Shown: piece by piece, positions 1 through 10,895 of the stretch
How positions within the stretch are numbered: the first letter of the stretch is position 1
How the letters are laid out: each line of letters begins with the position of its first letter
DNA from: Proteles cristata cristata
Taxonomy: Eukaryota > Chordata > Mammalia > Carnivora > Hyaenidae
Direction of reading: 5' to 3'
DNA length: 64,000 nucleotides
Assembly (NCBI GenBank): GCA_017311185.1
Contig: JAESUZ010001731.1
Coordinates: 122,403-186,402, forward strand
Made by a program: the position numbers and the translations under genes
Notes under the pieces: model-generated
What the model was told of the DNA's origin: nothing
Seen by the model: only the letters and a program-made list of their open reading frames with translations
The model's database searches: none

Positions 1-331
1 CTAGGTTATTCACCTACGCAGATCCAAGCACACTTGGGCCCCTCTCGTTCTCGGTGTAGAGAATCCACTCCTAGGGGTCCCGGCCACGAGAACCCTGGGT
101 ATGGAGCCCCACTCAGCTGGGCCAGGCTTGGATCCTCACAAAGGAAGCTTCAGGAACAGATACACTGCCTCCTCCTCCTTACAGCCTCCACCACTGGCTG
201 TACATTATGAACCAGAGCTTTGCCTTCCAAATATCTCCTCATGGAAGCAACCCTGTATTTCTCTCACGTGTCTCATTATGGCTAATATAAATCTGAAGTG
301 AATGTGTTCCTTAGTTATACCAGGGCTCTTT
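1..331. other. Single-copy-looking noncoding sequence
   Basis: No gene or repeat that I recognise. The one open frame, 66 codons at 101-301, has no family resemblance and no splice or promoter context. Confidence 0.5.
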
Positions 332-345
332 AAGAGTGGCCTTTT

Positions 346-584
346 GGGGGCCCCTAGGTGGCTATCGGTTAAGCATCCGACTTTGGCTCAGGACATGATC
401 TCGCTGTGCATGAGTTGGAGCCCCGCAGCAGGCTCTGTGCTGACAGTTGGGAGCCTGGAGCCTGCTTCCGATTCTGTCTCCCTCTCTCTCTGCCCCTTCC
501 TTGCTCGCTCTCTCTCTCTCTTTCTCTGTCTGTCTCTCTCTCTCTCAAAAACAAAATAACCATTTAAAAAATATATATGCATAA
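346..584 (+). mobile_element. tRNA-derived SINE (SINEC), type A
   Basis: Head, CT-rich body and A-rich tail are all present. It is flanked by an 11-base direct repeat, AAGAGTGGCCT, at 332-342 and 585-595, the target-site duplication of L1-driven insertion. The head is diverged (CCCCTAGGTGGCTATCGG), so the pol III A box is probably dead. Confidence 0.95.
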
Positions 585-595
585 AAGAGTGGCCT

Positions 596-1403
596 CTGGT
601 CTATACCTTTACTTACGATATTTATCAAAAACTGCCACCTCATTGGTATTTCAAAAAAGTCACAATGTTTGCTCTCAGATAACACCCTGATCGTGAGCCT
701 CCCCTGTTTAAACTAGTTCATCGACTTCCTGCCGCCCGCAGGAAGAAAGCCAAGTTCTTGACGCTCAAGGCCCTCCGCAATCTGGCGTCCCCTGCCCCCT
801 TCCGTTGTCCCAGAAGTCCACCCCCGCTCACACCCTGCCGTCCAGCATCCCCAGTCCTTCCCCAACCACGCCATGTCCTCTCACACCCTGTGCTCTGCAC
901 AGGCCACTTGCCCTAGAACACCAGTCCCCGACACCAGGGGCACCGAAGGTGCCCACTGCATGCCCTCCTGGATGAATGAACACAGGAGCGGGGAGTGAGG
1001 GGTGGCTGCGGGGACGAATAGGAAATCGGTGGCAAAAGGGGCGTCCTTTTTCAAACACATGGGGACAATATGAGACACGCTTTCCATAAAACATCCCCTG
1101 TGCGCAGAATCCATGAAGGAGCCGGCATGCTGAGTGAAGAAAGAGGAAATAATGTAAGTTTTTACCCAGTATATGAGAGGCTCTCAGAACCCCTTCCGAG
1201 GAGCATAAAGTTACGTAATAACGGTCATTGGGAAGCCTGGCCCTGTGGAGATATAGAGCTTCATTATCGGTCGTCATCAAAATGCTGAGGCCTCAGAGCT
1301 GACTTACTGTCTGATTTAAGGGCTGAACAGGGGCTCTAGGCGGGGAGGGGGCGGGGTGGAGAGAGGGGAGATGAGCAACAAGGGAATAAGGCCTGTCTTC
1401 CAA
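596..1403. other. Single-copy-looking noncoding sequence
   Basis: Mixed composition. A 150-codon minus-strand frame (828-1280) is the longest here, but it overlaps other open frames and shows no domain, signal peptide or repeated motif. I see no gene. Confidence 0.45.
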
Positions 1404-1419
1404 GGTTGTTGAATTTTTA

Positions 1420-1655
1420 TTTTTAAAAATTTTTATTAAAAATTTTTAAATGTCTATTTATCATTGAGAGACAGCATGATCATGGGAAGGGCAGAGAGGG
1501 GCGGGGGTGGGGGGGAGGGGACACAGAATCCGAAGCAGGCTCCAGGCTCTGAACTGTCAGCACGGAGCCCAATGCAGGGCTCGAATTTACAAACCATGAG
1601 ATCATGACGTGATTCAAAGTCGGGCTCTCAACTGACTGAGCCACCCAGATGCCCT
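1420..1655 (-). mobile_element. SINEC, type A, reverse orientation
   Basis: Read on the minus strand it runs from a head ending at 1655 (GCCACCCAGATGCC on plus) to a T-rich plus-strand tail. Flanks GGTTGTTGAATTTTT (from 1404) and GATTGTTGAAATTTT (from 1656) are the diverged TSD. The CT body has become GGGGGTGGGGGGGAGGGG. Confidence 0.93.
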
Positions 1656-1838
1656 GATTGTTGAAATTTTTTAACTACAGCCCGGTTCCAGTTCAAGGAT
1701 TCAAAAGATTTAGCCTGATAGCTTTGCTCCCTTCCCAGAGTGGGGAATGCTCATGGAAAGCAGCTGGCTTCATTTTTTTTTTTTAAATAAATACTAATCT
1801 GGTAGGGCTGAAATGCATTTTTTTCTTACATAGAATCT

Positions 1839-2380
1839 GTGGTGGGCAGAATTCTAAGACGGCCCCCAAGACTGCTATTACCCCTTAGTGTGCATACCCC
1901 ATAAATCCCCTCACCTTGGGTGTGGGTGGGTCTGGCCTAATCAGGTAAGCTCTTCCTAAAAGCATGTTCAGACGTCAGATATGGAAATCAGAGAGGTTTG
2001 AAGCCACGGCAGATACTCTCCTTTTGGCCTTGAAGGAATAAACAATGATGTCGTGGTGAGGGCCACATGGCAGGGAGTTGCAGGTGGCCTCCAGTAGCTG
2101 AGAATAATCTGTTGACAGACAGCCAGAAAGTGGGGACCTCAGCCCTACGAGCTCAAAAACCCAAATCCTCCCAATAACCGGTCCGTCTGGAAGAAAACCT
2201 CGAAGCTTAGATGAGCCCCCAGCCGTGGCTGATACACCAGCCTTCCCAGACCCTGAGCAGTGGACTCAGCAACCCCGTGCCTGGGCTCTTGACTCACGGA
2301 AACTGAGAGGTAATATATTTGCATCGTGTAAGACATGAACATGCTTGTCATTTGTTACGCAGCAATAGAAAACATATACA
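1839..2380 (+). mobile_element. Solo LTR-like element, probably MaLR (ERVL) group
   Basis: About 540 bases beginning TGTGGTGGGCAGAATTCTAAG and ending GCAATAGAAAACATATACA. The general layout and 3' portion (GAAACTGAGAGGTAATATAT, then TTTGTTACGCAGCAATAGAAAAC) resemble the mammalian apparent LTR retrotransposon LTRs as I remember them. It is a noncoding LTR only, with no internal viral genes beside it. No clear 5-base TSD is visible, so the subfamily is uncertain. Confidence 0.55.
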
Positions 2381-2570
2381 AGTCCTACAGGCCTCAGCTC
2401 CTGCTGGGGAAGAAGGCAGACGTGGGGTAGGTTTGGAGCTACAGAACTCGGCAAGCAGTCCTTGAGACGAGCCTTTCTCTCTTCCCCCAGCCCTCCTTAC
2501 CTCCTGCTTGCTTATACTCCTAGGAGTAGATGTGAGTGCCCTCCCAGAATCCTGGGTAGGGGAAAACAAT

Positions 2571-2787
2571 ATATATTTTTTAAAGTTTATTTACTTATTT
2601 TGAGAGAGACAGAGACAGCGTGAGCAGGGGAGGAGCGGAGAGAGAGGGAGACAGAGAATCCCAAGCAGGCTCTGTGCTGTCAACGTGGAGCCCGACTCAG
2701 GGCTTGAACTCACAAACCGTGAGATCATGACCCGAGTGGAAACCAAGAGTCGAATGCTTAACCGACCGAGCCACCCAGGTGCCTCGA
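2571..2787 (-). mobile_element. SINEC, type A, reverse orientation
   Basis: Complete element bounded by a perfect 10-base TSD, GGAAAACAAT, at 2561-2570 and 2788-2797. The B-box complement is altered (GGGCTTGAACTC). Confidence 0.95.
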
Positions 2788-2797
2788 GGAAAACAAT

Positions 2798-3231
2798 CTC
2801 TATGGTCATTTATCCTGGCTCTGAGAGCCCTTGAGTGGATGTCTGCCCAAAGCAGAAACTGCCGCATGGCCTTTGGTGGCATGTGATGTGAAATGACACC
2901 TTCAGTGACTTCTGCAAGCCCGCGGGTGTCAGCAGGAAGACATACGAGCGGTAGAGGGTCACCTCTCTATAGGCCACACTCACGCCTACGTATTTGACCA
3001 CCAGAACCATCAAGCAGATGCCTCATCATGCTCGAGGGGGCTCCTGCCTTGGACACTTGCTCTAGAGAAATTGTCACCCCGGGCTTTCTCCCCGTCTAGA
3101 AGGCCAGAGAAAAATAAAAGCCCGCCAGCTTCTGCTTCCCACCACAGGGAAGCCTATTTCAGGAATACCTCATTGCACCCTGATCGTCAGCCAAGGATCA
3201 CGTCCCTGTCCCAGAGACTGGAGGCAGTCTC
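2798..3231. other. Single-copy-looking noncoding sequence
   Basis: No repeat or coding signature recognised. An AATAAA at about 3112 stands alone and is not enough to call a polyadenylation site. Confidence 0.45.
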
Positions 3232-3248
3232 AAAAGAATAGGTGTCTT

Positions 3249-3471
3249 GGGGCGCCTGGGTGGCTTAGTCGGTTAAGCGTCTGACTTTCGCTTAGGTCAT
3301 GATCTCGCGGTTCGTGGGTTCGGGCCCGCGTCGGGCTCTGTGCTGACTGCCAGCTCAGAGCCTGGAGCCTGTTTTGGTCTGTGACTCCCTCTCTCTGACC
3401 CTCCCCCTGCTCATGCTGTCTTTCTCTCTCTCTCCTAGAAATAAATAAAACATTTAAAAAAAAAAAAAAAA
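3249..3471 (+). mobile_element. SINEC, type B (young-looking)
   Basis: Carries the whole type B set: CGCTTAGGTC, CTGACTGCCAGCTC, CTGACCCTCC and AATAAAACATT, then an uninterrupted A tail. The TSD GAATAGGTGTCTT is perfect (3236-3248 and 3472-3484). Clean tail and perfect TSD argue for recent insertion. Confidence 0.97.
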
Positions 3472-3661
3472 GAATAGGTGTCTTGGCGGGAAGACTGCCC
3501 ACAATTTCTGTGGAGACCCCCACCCCCCCACTGGAAGAGAGCAGCGGGAAAGGCCCGCCTTGTCCCAGAGCCACACTGGCTGCAGCCTCTGCTCTTCTTC
3601 TTCCCCTTCTTCCTTCTTCTTCCTTCATGCTGCCTTTTCCTCTTCCAGTGCTTCCATTGTA

Positions 3662-3812
3662 AAGGGGGAGCCTTTACAGTCGGTAGAACGTCCACCTTCA
3701 TCTCTGGTCATGATTTCAGGGTTTGTGGGTTCGAGCCCTATGTCGATCCTGTCTCCCTCTCCTTCTCTCTGTGCCCCCCCAAAAAAGTAAAAAACCATTT
3801 GTTAAAAATAAA
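3662..3812 (+). mobile_element. Degenerate SINEC fragment
   Basis: GGTCATGATTTCAGGGTTTGTGGGTTCGAGCCC (3706-3738, in two overlapping pieces) matches the SINE centre, but the region between B box and CT body is deleted and the head survives only as GAGCCTTTACAGTCGGTAGAACG. It is short, diverged and lacks a clear TSD. Confidence 0.75.
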
Positions 3813-4111
3813 AGATATTTAGCATGCCTCCAGTCTGCCTTTCCTTTCCCTCCATCGTGCCTCAACCCCCCCCCCAGAGCAAACCAGTAGAAGCTTAGAA
3901 AAAGCCACCTCATGCCACCCCCTAACACCTTAGATCCTCTAGGGCTTGAAAATGCAAAGAACCTGTCCTAAAAGGCTTTTTCTACCATCTCTCTAGTGGC
4001 CTCAAAGCCTAGCTGATGCAGAGTCCCCTGGGCAGTCCACATACTCTATAATCAAGAGCTCCGTTCTTGCAGTCAGGGGCAGTCAACATTACAGTTAATA
4101 TAATGAACGAA

Positions 4112-4366
4112 ATGGCTGAGTCCTTACTCTGTGTCGGGCAAGTGCTGTGAAAACTGGTTTCACCTGCATTATTTATTGAATCCTCACAACAGCCCTATGA
4201 GGTAGGCACTGTTACTTGCATCCCCATTTCCCAGATGAGGAAACGGAGCCTCGCTGAAGTGAGGTCATCCGTGCAAGGCTGCACGGGTAGTAGTAAGTCA
4301 CAGGGCTGGGACTCCCATCCAGTTCCGGAAGATTTCAGAGTCCACGATTCAGCCACTATACTCTTC
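4112..4366 (-). mobile_element. MIR, nearly full length, reverse orientation
   Basis: Contains the reverse complement of the MIR core: CCTCACAACAGCCCTATGAG, CCAGATGAGGAAACGGAGCC and the tRNA-like 5' end seen as TTCAGCCACTATACTCTT. MIR is an ancient mammal-wide SINE, and the divergence fits that age. Confidence 0.88.
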
Positions 4367-4369
4367 CCT

Positions 4370-4825
4370 CCCAACTTGGCAAAATCTGGTAAGCGTTAAA
4401 TGCCCACCCACCCCTGCCCCAAAGAATCTCACATACTGGCCTGTGATAGGACCCAAAAATAGGATAATTAGCCAGGTCATTATCAGGCCCTAACATCTTT
4501 TGCAAAGACTCATGGGTCATTTTAATAATGAAGGGTCCTGCCCACAACTGGGTCCCTACACACATATGGGAAATGCATCACACAGTGTCACAGGGGACAG
4601 GTCTACAGCATGGGTCCCTGGGGTGGCCAGGATGAAGGAAGGCACCAGCAAGGGGAGCAGGAACCATGAGGACCCTGGGGGGCTCACGGTAGAGCCGGGA
4701 TTGAGTCAAGGGGTCCCGAGGATGGATGTCATGGCTGAGTGTGTGTTAGGTGTCAAGAGCTCTGGACACAAACTCTGCCCGCGCTCAAGTCTTTCCCAAG
4801 CTCCTGGCATTCAATATTCCATCTG

Positions 4826-4828
<3 letters not shown>
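4370..4828. other. Single-copy-looking noncoding sequence
   Basis: No recognised gene. The 162-codon plus frame starting at 4500 exists only because it runs into the dinucleotide repeat that follows. Confidence 0.5.
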
Positions 4829-4921
<93 letters not shown>

Positions 4922-4923
4922 GA
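4829..4923. repeat. Compound (TG)n(AG)n microsatellite
   Basis: About 23 TG units (4829-4874) followed directly by about 24 AG units (4874-4923, one CG interruption). Both halves can adopt unusual DNA forms (Z-DNA and H-DNA respectively) and length is likely polymorphic. Confidence 0.98.
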
Positions 4924-5689
4924 AAACTCCAAGGAGGGGAAGAAGGCAAAGGGCGCAAAGGGGGTGGCTGTGCTGGTGCGGGGCGTGAGTTCTGCGTGCC
5001 GGATGGATTCTCTGCGCTACGACACAGAGGCTTCCTGGCCTCTGAATTTGAAAGGCACCGAGAAGAGGAGGTACCGGTAGCCCTTTTCCAGAGGCGGTCA
5101 CAGGAGAGATAAAGGAGGAAGAAAACCAGGCCACAGGAGGTTGCCCCCACACCAAGCCGCACTATCTGCCTTTTTTGAAGACAACTTGTAGCTTTTTGGT
5201 TTCATCTTAAGGCCCTTTAAGCCCACGGGGTGGGGGCAGGGGGAGGCAATCTCTGCTTCACCTCGTGGTTACAGTAATTAGTCTTTGAACTCCCGGTTGT
5301 GACAGGCAAGAGACAGGGGTCTCGGAGCACGCTGCGCCTTAACGGGGGGCCGAACGGGGATAAGAATGGCGGAGGCTGCTGTCCGCAAGGGGCACACGTC
5401 CCCTGAAATGAAAACGCGTCTGAGAATCTGAGAGCCCTGGCCATTCTCGGTCAAGGTGATATGTGAGAGCCCAAGGCATCAGATTTCCTTAGCCCTTAAC
5501 CCCACAGACAGCCCTGCAGCCCCCGATCCCCAAATCGCTCCCTTTTCCCTGGCCGTGGCATTGCCGTCTCTTTCCACGCGGCCCCAGACACCACCATTGG
5601 AATCATCCCCTCTGAACCAGACACCCGAGTCAGAACAGGCTCTCCCAGGGCCTCTCTCTCTTTGCCACCCCCCGAGTCTTTATGCAGAC
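4924..5689. other. Single-copy noncoding sequence
   Basis: 5160-5300 (CTTTTTTGAAGACAACTTG, GTTACAGTAATTAGTCTTTG) has the low-CpG, homeodomain-like motif texture often seen in conserved noncoding DNA. This is only an impression. Two opposed frames at 5456-5740 resemble no protein I know. Confidence 0.4.
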
Positions 5690-5885
5690 CTGCTAGGGGC
5701 CCAGACCTGCCATGATATGCGCACACATCATCTCATGTGATTCTCTGAACAATCCCAGGAGGCAGGTACTATTTCTTCTCGATCTTCCCCCATTCTGTGG
5801 ATGAGGGAGACTGAAAGGCTGAGTGACGAACGGCCCAGGGTCACATGCAAGTACGCGGGGAAGGCAGGATTTGAGCTGAGGTACC
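5690..5885 (-). mobile_element. MIR fragment, reverse orientation
   Basis: Core remnants CATCTCATGTGATTCTCTG, AGGAGGCAGGTACTATT and GTGGATGAGGGAGACTGAAAG, ending in GGATTTGAGCTGAGGTACC. Heavily diverged. Confidence 0.72.
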
Positions 5886-5964
5886 CGAGGGCCCACGAGC
5901 GCTACCTAAAATGACACACTCCCTGGTGACGAAGGACAAATACAGTGCAAGGAATGTGAGAACG

Positions 5965-6112
5965 GTAGTTGATTAGGAATCAGGAGGCTGATTCTGCCCT
6001 TCTGACAGTTTCTCTTTGTGGCCTTGCCACAAAGTCGTACCTCCTCACTGGGCCTGTTTCCCCATTTGTAACGTGAGGAGGCGAATGGAAACTATCACGT
6101 GTTTTCTTATGA
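5965..6112 (+). mobile_element. MIR fragment
   Basis: Matches the centre of MIR in sense orientation: TGTGGCCTTGCCACAAAGTC, CACTGGGCCTGTTTCCCCAT, TTGTAACGTGAGGAGG. The 3' third is missing. Confidence 0.68.
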
Positions 6113-6461
6113 CATTTTATGACAAGGACCCAAAGGCTAATCTCGAGGGTAGTGACTACATGGAGGAGGCGTCTGTAGCCCCCAGGGTCCTGGACCAGGA
6201 AGGATGAATGTGTGTTGCTTGGATGTGTGCTCCAGGGCACCAAGGTGAGGCCGGAGAAGGGTGTCCAAAACACGTCGCAAAGCCAAGTCCGGCGGGGACC
6301 AGCAAAGCAAAGCTAGAGAACTAAGTCCGAGATGTGAAAGAACAAGGGAAGGCAAGAGTGAAGGGGAAAGAGCAGGTAGAAGGATCGGGAAATTGAACTC
6401 ATATAGCCATGGGAAGTTCTACAGGGTGCTTTTATGGGTGGCTCCATTTAAAGTGGTAAAA

Positions 6462-6628
6462 GGGGGGCGCTTGGGTGGCTCGGTTGGTTAAACGTCCAAC
6501 TTCAGTTCGGGTCATGATCTCACGGTTCATGGGTTTGAGCCCCACGTCGGGCTCTGTGCTGACAGCTCGGAGCCTAGAGCCTGCTTGGGATCCTGCATCT
6601 CCCTTTCCCTCTGCCGCCCCTCCCCCCA

Positions 6629-6666
<38 letters not shown>

Positions 6667-6700
6667 CTCAAAAATAAATAAAACATTAAAAATTTTTTTA
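6462..6700 (+). mobile_element. SINEC, type A
   Basis: Full element with a long pure CT run (6634-6664). The 5' flank GTAAAAGGGG and the sequence AATAAAGGGGCA at 6701-6712 look like copies of one target, later re-used by the next SINE. Confidence 0.95.
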
Positions 6701-6712
6701 AATAAAGGGGCA

Positions 6713-6914
6713 GGGCGCCTGGGTGGTTTAGTCGGTTAAGCGTCCGACTTTGCTTAGGTCATGATCTCGCAGTTCGTGGGTTCGAGCCCCGCGTCGGGCT
6801 CTGTGCTGACTGCCAGCTCAGAGCCTGGAGCCTGTTTCAGTCTGTGACTCCCTCTCTCTCTGACCCTCCCTGCTCACGCTCTTTCTCTCGCTCTCTAAAA
6901 ATAAATAAAACATT

Positions 6915-6954
<40 letters not shown>
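6713..6954 (+). mobile_element. SINEC, type B, inserted behind the preceding SINE
   Basis: Type B body (GCTTAGGTC, CTGACTGCCAGCTC, TTTCAGTCTGTGACTCC). Perfect 12-base TSD AATAAAGGGGCA at 6701-6712 and 6955-6966. The tail expanded into an (AAAT)n microsatellite at 6919-6960. Confidence 0.97.
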
Positions 6955-6959
<5 letters not shown>

Positions 6960-6960
6960 A
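6919..6960. repeat. (AAAT)n microsatellite in a SINE tail
   Basis: About ten uninterrupted AAAT units derived from the AATAAA tail of the SINE just upstream. Confidence 0.97.
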
Positions 6961-6966
6961 GGGGCA

Positions 6967-8407
6967 AAAGGGACTAGAAGGGACCTATCCCTGTGAGGCC
7001 GGGGTGATCATGAAAAGCCTGATAGAGGAGACCTACCTTGAGATGGGCCATGTGCCGGGAAGAAAATCTGTTCGCAACTTAAGCACTGAGGAACTTCCTA
7101 GAAAGTCAGCCTGGGTGAGTTAGGGTGGGGGCAGAGAGGGCAAATGACAGCCACGGATCCTGGGTGACCCGGAAGAGCCTGGGGACTCTGGCCCACAATG
7201 TGCTTGGGGCAGTGAGTCACGGGCGACACCTGGCTCCCTTTCATCCCCTCTGCCTCGGGGTCAAGTCTGCTGTCACACCTGACTCTCAGACCTCTTTGGT
7301 CCAGTGCCTGGAAAAGAAGCCAGAAGCCAGAGCAATCCTGACGGGCCTCAGCACGGAAGTTCTAGGACTGGGGATACCCGGCAGCAGCTGATGTGAAAAT
7401 AGAGTGAGAGCCTCGCTCTAGACAGGACATCAAGAGGGCAGAGAAGGAGGGACCCCCCTGAGGGAGGCTCTGGAGCTAGGCTAGGCTAGAAGGCGGCTGG
7501 TGGGGGGGGACAGGAAGGCACAGATGGCCAAGGGGGAAACGGAGATTGGCTGGTTGCCTACTCCTGTGTTCGCTTCAGGCCGCAGGAGCAGACGGGATCC
7601 CAAAGCACAGGGTTTTCTAAAGGCATTCTCATACTCGCCCATTCCCTCCCACAGCCCACGCCACTCCCTGGCAGGGAGGGGGACAGGACTGTCCCTCGGA
7701 AGAAGTAAATGACACACACAGAGCTCTTCCCAGCAGGGTAACCCCCTCGGAGCGGAAGAAGAATGGCAGGGGCGACCCGGAGAGCAGAACTCTATCGAGC
7801 TTCCTTCAGCTTGAACCCGCAGCAATCCCCGGTCAGAATGGCCTAGAAGAAAAAGGGACCCTGGGAGTAGTGCCCAGGAGCAGTGCTTAAATGGGGGTGG
7901 GAGACAGCCGGTCCCCCTCCCCCCACCCTCCCAACCCCAACGGGCACCACTCGGTTGTCCCCTTGAGAGTGTCTTCCGCTTGGAAGTACACAGCCGGCAT
8001 CCGAGAAATAAGTGACACAGCGCGTGAAAAAGGGCACAGTGGCCGGTACAAATAAGCGCTCACTAACTAGTAGGGGGTTTTCTCCCCTTAACAGCGATGT
8101 TTATTGAAGATCTTTTCAGTTTTTGTTGTCTTGTCAAGGACTGGATTGCAGTCACACACTCAAATGATTTTGAACAGGCCTTGTTGCATTTGAACAATTA
8201 GAGATTTATCTTTATCTTAATAGGCAAAAATAAGTTCCTCTTAGAACGAAGACACCTTTCTTTCAGTCCCCAAGTCTTTTTATGTGTACCTGGGAACTTG
8301 GAGGATTTATATCCTGTTCAAGTCATGATTGATATTTTTTGTTTACCTGGATGTGTAGACTTTTGAGACTTTTCTCTAATTACTTTTCCTCTTTCCTTTC
8401 TTTCCTT
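6967..8407. other. Long single-copy noncoding stretch
   Basis: No SINE, LINE or gene recognised in 1.4 kb, unusual for this window. Opposed frames at 7481-7825 (minus, 114 codons) and 7125-7391 (plus, 88 codons) match nothing I know. 8050-8400 is AT-rich with motif texture like conserved noncoding DNA (CTTATCTTAATAGG, CATTTGAACAATTAG). Confidence 0.4.
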
Positions 8408-8443
8408 TTTTTAGTATAGTTCATTGTCAAGTTGGTTTCCATA
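8408..8443 (-). mobile_element. Tiny L1 3'-end fragment
   Basis: GTTCATTGTCAAGTTGG and TTTCCATAC after a T run match the antisense of the L1 3' terminus seen again at 19905-19930 in this window. It is an extremely 5'-truncated insertion. Confidence 0.6.
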
Positions 8444-8514
8444 CAAAGAAAGGTGTTTTGTTTTTCTAATCAACATCCCTAACACTTGAGCCTCCAGTGA
8501 GGCCCATAGCAACT

Positions 8515-8680
8515 TTTGGAGAGTTGAAATCCCAGCTCTACTATTAATTGGCTGTGAGGTCTTGGCCCGCCAAGTCCCTTCCCTGGGCATGTTTCCTCAC
8601 CGAAGAACTAAGAATTCAATTAGACTTGGAGTCTAGGAGGATTCCTTTTATCCCGGGCATTCTAGGATTTTATGATTCAT
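8515..8680 (+). mobile_element. MIR-like fragment
   Basis: GAAATCCCAGCTCTACTATT, AATTGGCTGTGAGGTCTTGG and GTTTCCTCACC follow the MIR order. The 3' part (GGCATTCTAGGATTTTATGA) resembles the longer MIR variants. Confidence 0.7.
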
Positions 8681-8854
8681 TGAGATAATCTATCAAAATC
8701 CCCCAGTTCATCCAGAGAGACCAGATTCTGCCGAGGCCCACTATAAACCCTGCTTGAGCTGACCAACAGAGGACCAGCCTTCAGAGTGGCCCCTTCCAAA
8801 GGCTGTCCGCATGTTCAGAAAACTCCGCTACTTTCAGGCTGTTGAGAAACCTAA

Positions 8855-9525
8855 GCTATCTTTTCCATTTTAAAAATGCATACGCTGTGGAAAATAGTAT
8901 GGAGTTTCCTTTAAAAAATAAAAACAGAACTACTCTATGGTCCAGTAATTCCACTACTGGGTATTTGCCCAAAGAAAATGAAAACGCTAACTCAAAAAGA
9001 TATACACACCCCTATGATTATGACAGCATTATTTACAATAGTAAATTCCCAAGGTAGGGAAGCAATCCAAGCGTCCACTGATAGATGAATGGGTAAAGAA
9101 GATGTGGTACATATATACACAATGGAATAGTACTCAGCCATAAAAAAAGAAATCTTGCCATTTACCGTAGCACGGATGGACCTAGAGGGCATTATGCTAA
9201 GTGAAAGAAGTCAGACAGAGAAAGACGAATACCATACGATTTGACTCAACTCATGTGTGGAATTTAAGGAACAGAGCAAAAGAATAAACAAAGAGACAAA
9301 AGAGACGAACAAAAATCAGGCTCTTAAATACAGAGAACAAACTGGTGGTTGCCAGAAGGGCAGTGGGTAGGGAAATAGATAAAAGGGATTGAGAGCACAC
9401 TTATCACGATGAGCACTGAGCAATGTATAGAATTGTCGAATCACTATATCATTATATCACCAGAAGCTAATATAAAAGTGTATGTTAATTATACTTCAAT
9501 TTTTAAAAATTGCAAAAAAAAAAAT
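8855..9525 (+). mobile_element. L1 3' end (ORF2 C-terminal remnant and 3' UTR)
   Basis: Begins in the last part of ORF2 (GAAAATAGTATGGAGTTTCC, CCAGTAATTCCACTACTGGG) and continues through GATGAATGGGTAAAGAAGAT, AATGGAATAGTACTCAGCC and GCTAAGTGAAAGAAGTCAGA into the 3' UTR, ending near an A run at 9510. Frame is broken many times, so it is a dead 5'-truncated copy. Confidence 0.93.
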
Positions 9526-9599
9526 GCACAGGGTTGCAGGAGATTTGACTTAAACCTGCCCACTCATAATTTCCTGCCTTTAAAAAAAATATTTTTTTA

Positions 9600-9824
9600 T
9601 TTTTATTTATTTAGTTTTTGAATTCTATTTATTTATTTTGAGAGAGACAGAGACAGCGCGAGTCAAGGAGGGGCAGAGAGAGAAGGAGAGAGAATCCCAA
9701 GCAGGCTCCGCACTGTCAGCCCAGAGCCCGATGCGGGGCTCAAACCCATGAAGCCATGAGATCATGATCTGAGCTGAAACCAAGAGTCAGACGCTCAACT
9801 GACTAAGCCACCCAAGTGCCCCCC
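9600..9824 (-). mobile_element. SINEC, type A, reverse orientation
   Basis: Complete antisense element with an AT-rich flanking repeat (AAAATATTTTTTTAT before, AAAATATATTTTTAA after). A stray TTTGAATTC lies within the tail. Confidence 0.93.
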
Positions 9825-9825
9825 A

Positions 9826-10402
9826 AAAATATATTTTTAAAATCTTTTCAAATCAGGAATCCATCCCTATCAGAGAGCTAACTACTTCACCCCAGACAGC
9901 TTCCTGTTTCCTCCAAGTGAGAAGAAGCAAACACAGGCCGCTTTTGCACAAAATAAGGTCTTGGGTCTTTGACCATCGGCTTCTGGAGCCACAGGCACAG
10001 AGGAGTCAAACATTCGTCACATCTTCGGTTACAATCTTTTCTGAAATATAGTGCTTACCATTTGTTGCTCTTTCCTTATCCATACCTAGATGTTCCCACG
10101 CCTGTATCTCTCCTTTGTGTCCCTTCACGTTTCCATTCCCATTTATACGCTATGGGAGATAACCGAACTCTATTGTTATAATCTTGTGTTTGCAACAAGG
10201 AATACAGCTTCAAATGTTCAAATTTGCTGAGTAAAACGTTCTATGTTTCTCCTTTCAAAAGAAAAAATTCAAGTCAGTTGCTTTAACAATATGGAGCCCT
10301 TTGTTCATTTTTTCCCATTTAGCCTTGGCCCCAAAAGATGAAACTCCTCCTCTCCCTATCGGGCCCCGAGTCTTTTGAGGACAGAACCTCAAACAATGAA
10401 GA
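9826..10402. other. Single-copy noncoding sequence
   Basis: No repeat recognised. Open frames are under 75 codons and featureless. Confidence 0.45.
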
Positions 10403-10480
10403 TCTTCACAAGCTGTGTGGCCCAGAACAAGTCAGCGTTTCTCTGTGCCTCAGTTTCCTTACCCGTGAAATGATTCTCTG
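10403..10480 (+). mobile_element. MIR core fragment
   Basis: AGCTGTGTGGCCCAGAACAA followed by CTCTGTGCCTCAGTTTCC is the most conserved part of MIR. Both ends are lost. Confidence 0.78.
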
Positions 10481-10599
10481 ATCCAGTAATGTCCGAGCAG
10501 ACATTCCGTTGTTGCGGAAAGAGAAATCTGCACCTTGACCTTCTGAAGAGGAAGCATAATGCCGTTGCAAAAGGGTTGGGGTACGGAGGGGGACAAACT

Positions 10600-10895
10600 G
10601 GGCTTTGAATCCTGGCTCTTGTCAATTGCTTGCTTATGATCTTGGGCAAGTCACTGAGCTACTCAGAATTGGAACGTCCTTCTCTGTTAAGTGGGCTGAA
10701 GAGCACTACCTTCATCATAGGCTACCTGTGAGGACTCATCTGTTTAATAACTGTTTGTTGAGCACCTGCTATGTGCTAACAAGAGATCAAAACATGGTGC
10801 AAAAAAGAGAAGAGTCCTGCTCTCACAGGGAACTTGGTGAACTAATTCAAAGAAAGTTCCGGGCATGGGCATAACATATAGTAAGCACCCCCACG
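10600..10895 (+). mobile_element. MIR interrupted by an L2 3' end
   Basis: 5' part: TTTGAATCCTGGCTCTTGTC, GATCTTGGGCAAGTCACTG, GGCTACCTGTGAGGACTCAT. The 3' MIR end resumes at about 10845 with GTTCCGGGCATGGGCATAAC and ATATAGTAAGCACC. Between lies antisense L2 (10741-10840). Confidence 0.75.
10741..10840 (-). mobile_element. L2 3'-end fragment, reverse orientation
   Basis: TTTGTTGAGCACCTGCTATG then GAGTCCTGCTCTCACAGGGA matches the reverse complement of the L2 3' UTR. It sits inside a MIR. Confidence 0.6.

Noticed and set aside
4829..4923. Coding frames rich in Cys-Val or Thr-His repeats
   Set aside because: Translations of the TG/AG microsatellite.
6919..6960. CRISPR-like regular repeat
   Set aside because: Simple AAAT tandem repeat without spacers; SINE doublets likewise lack spacer structure.
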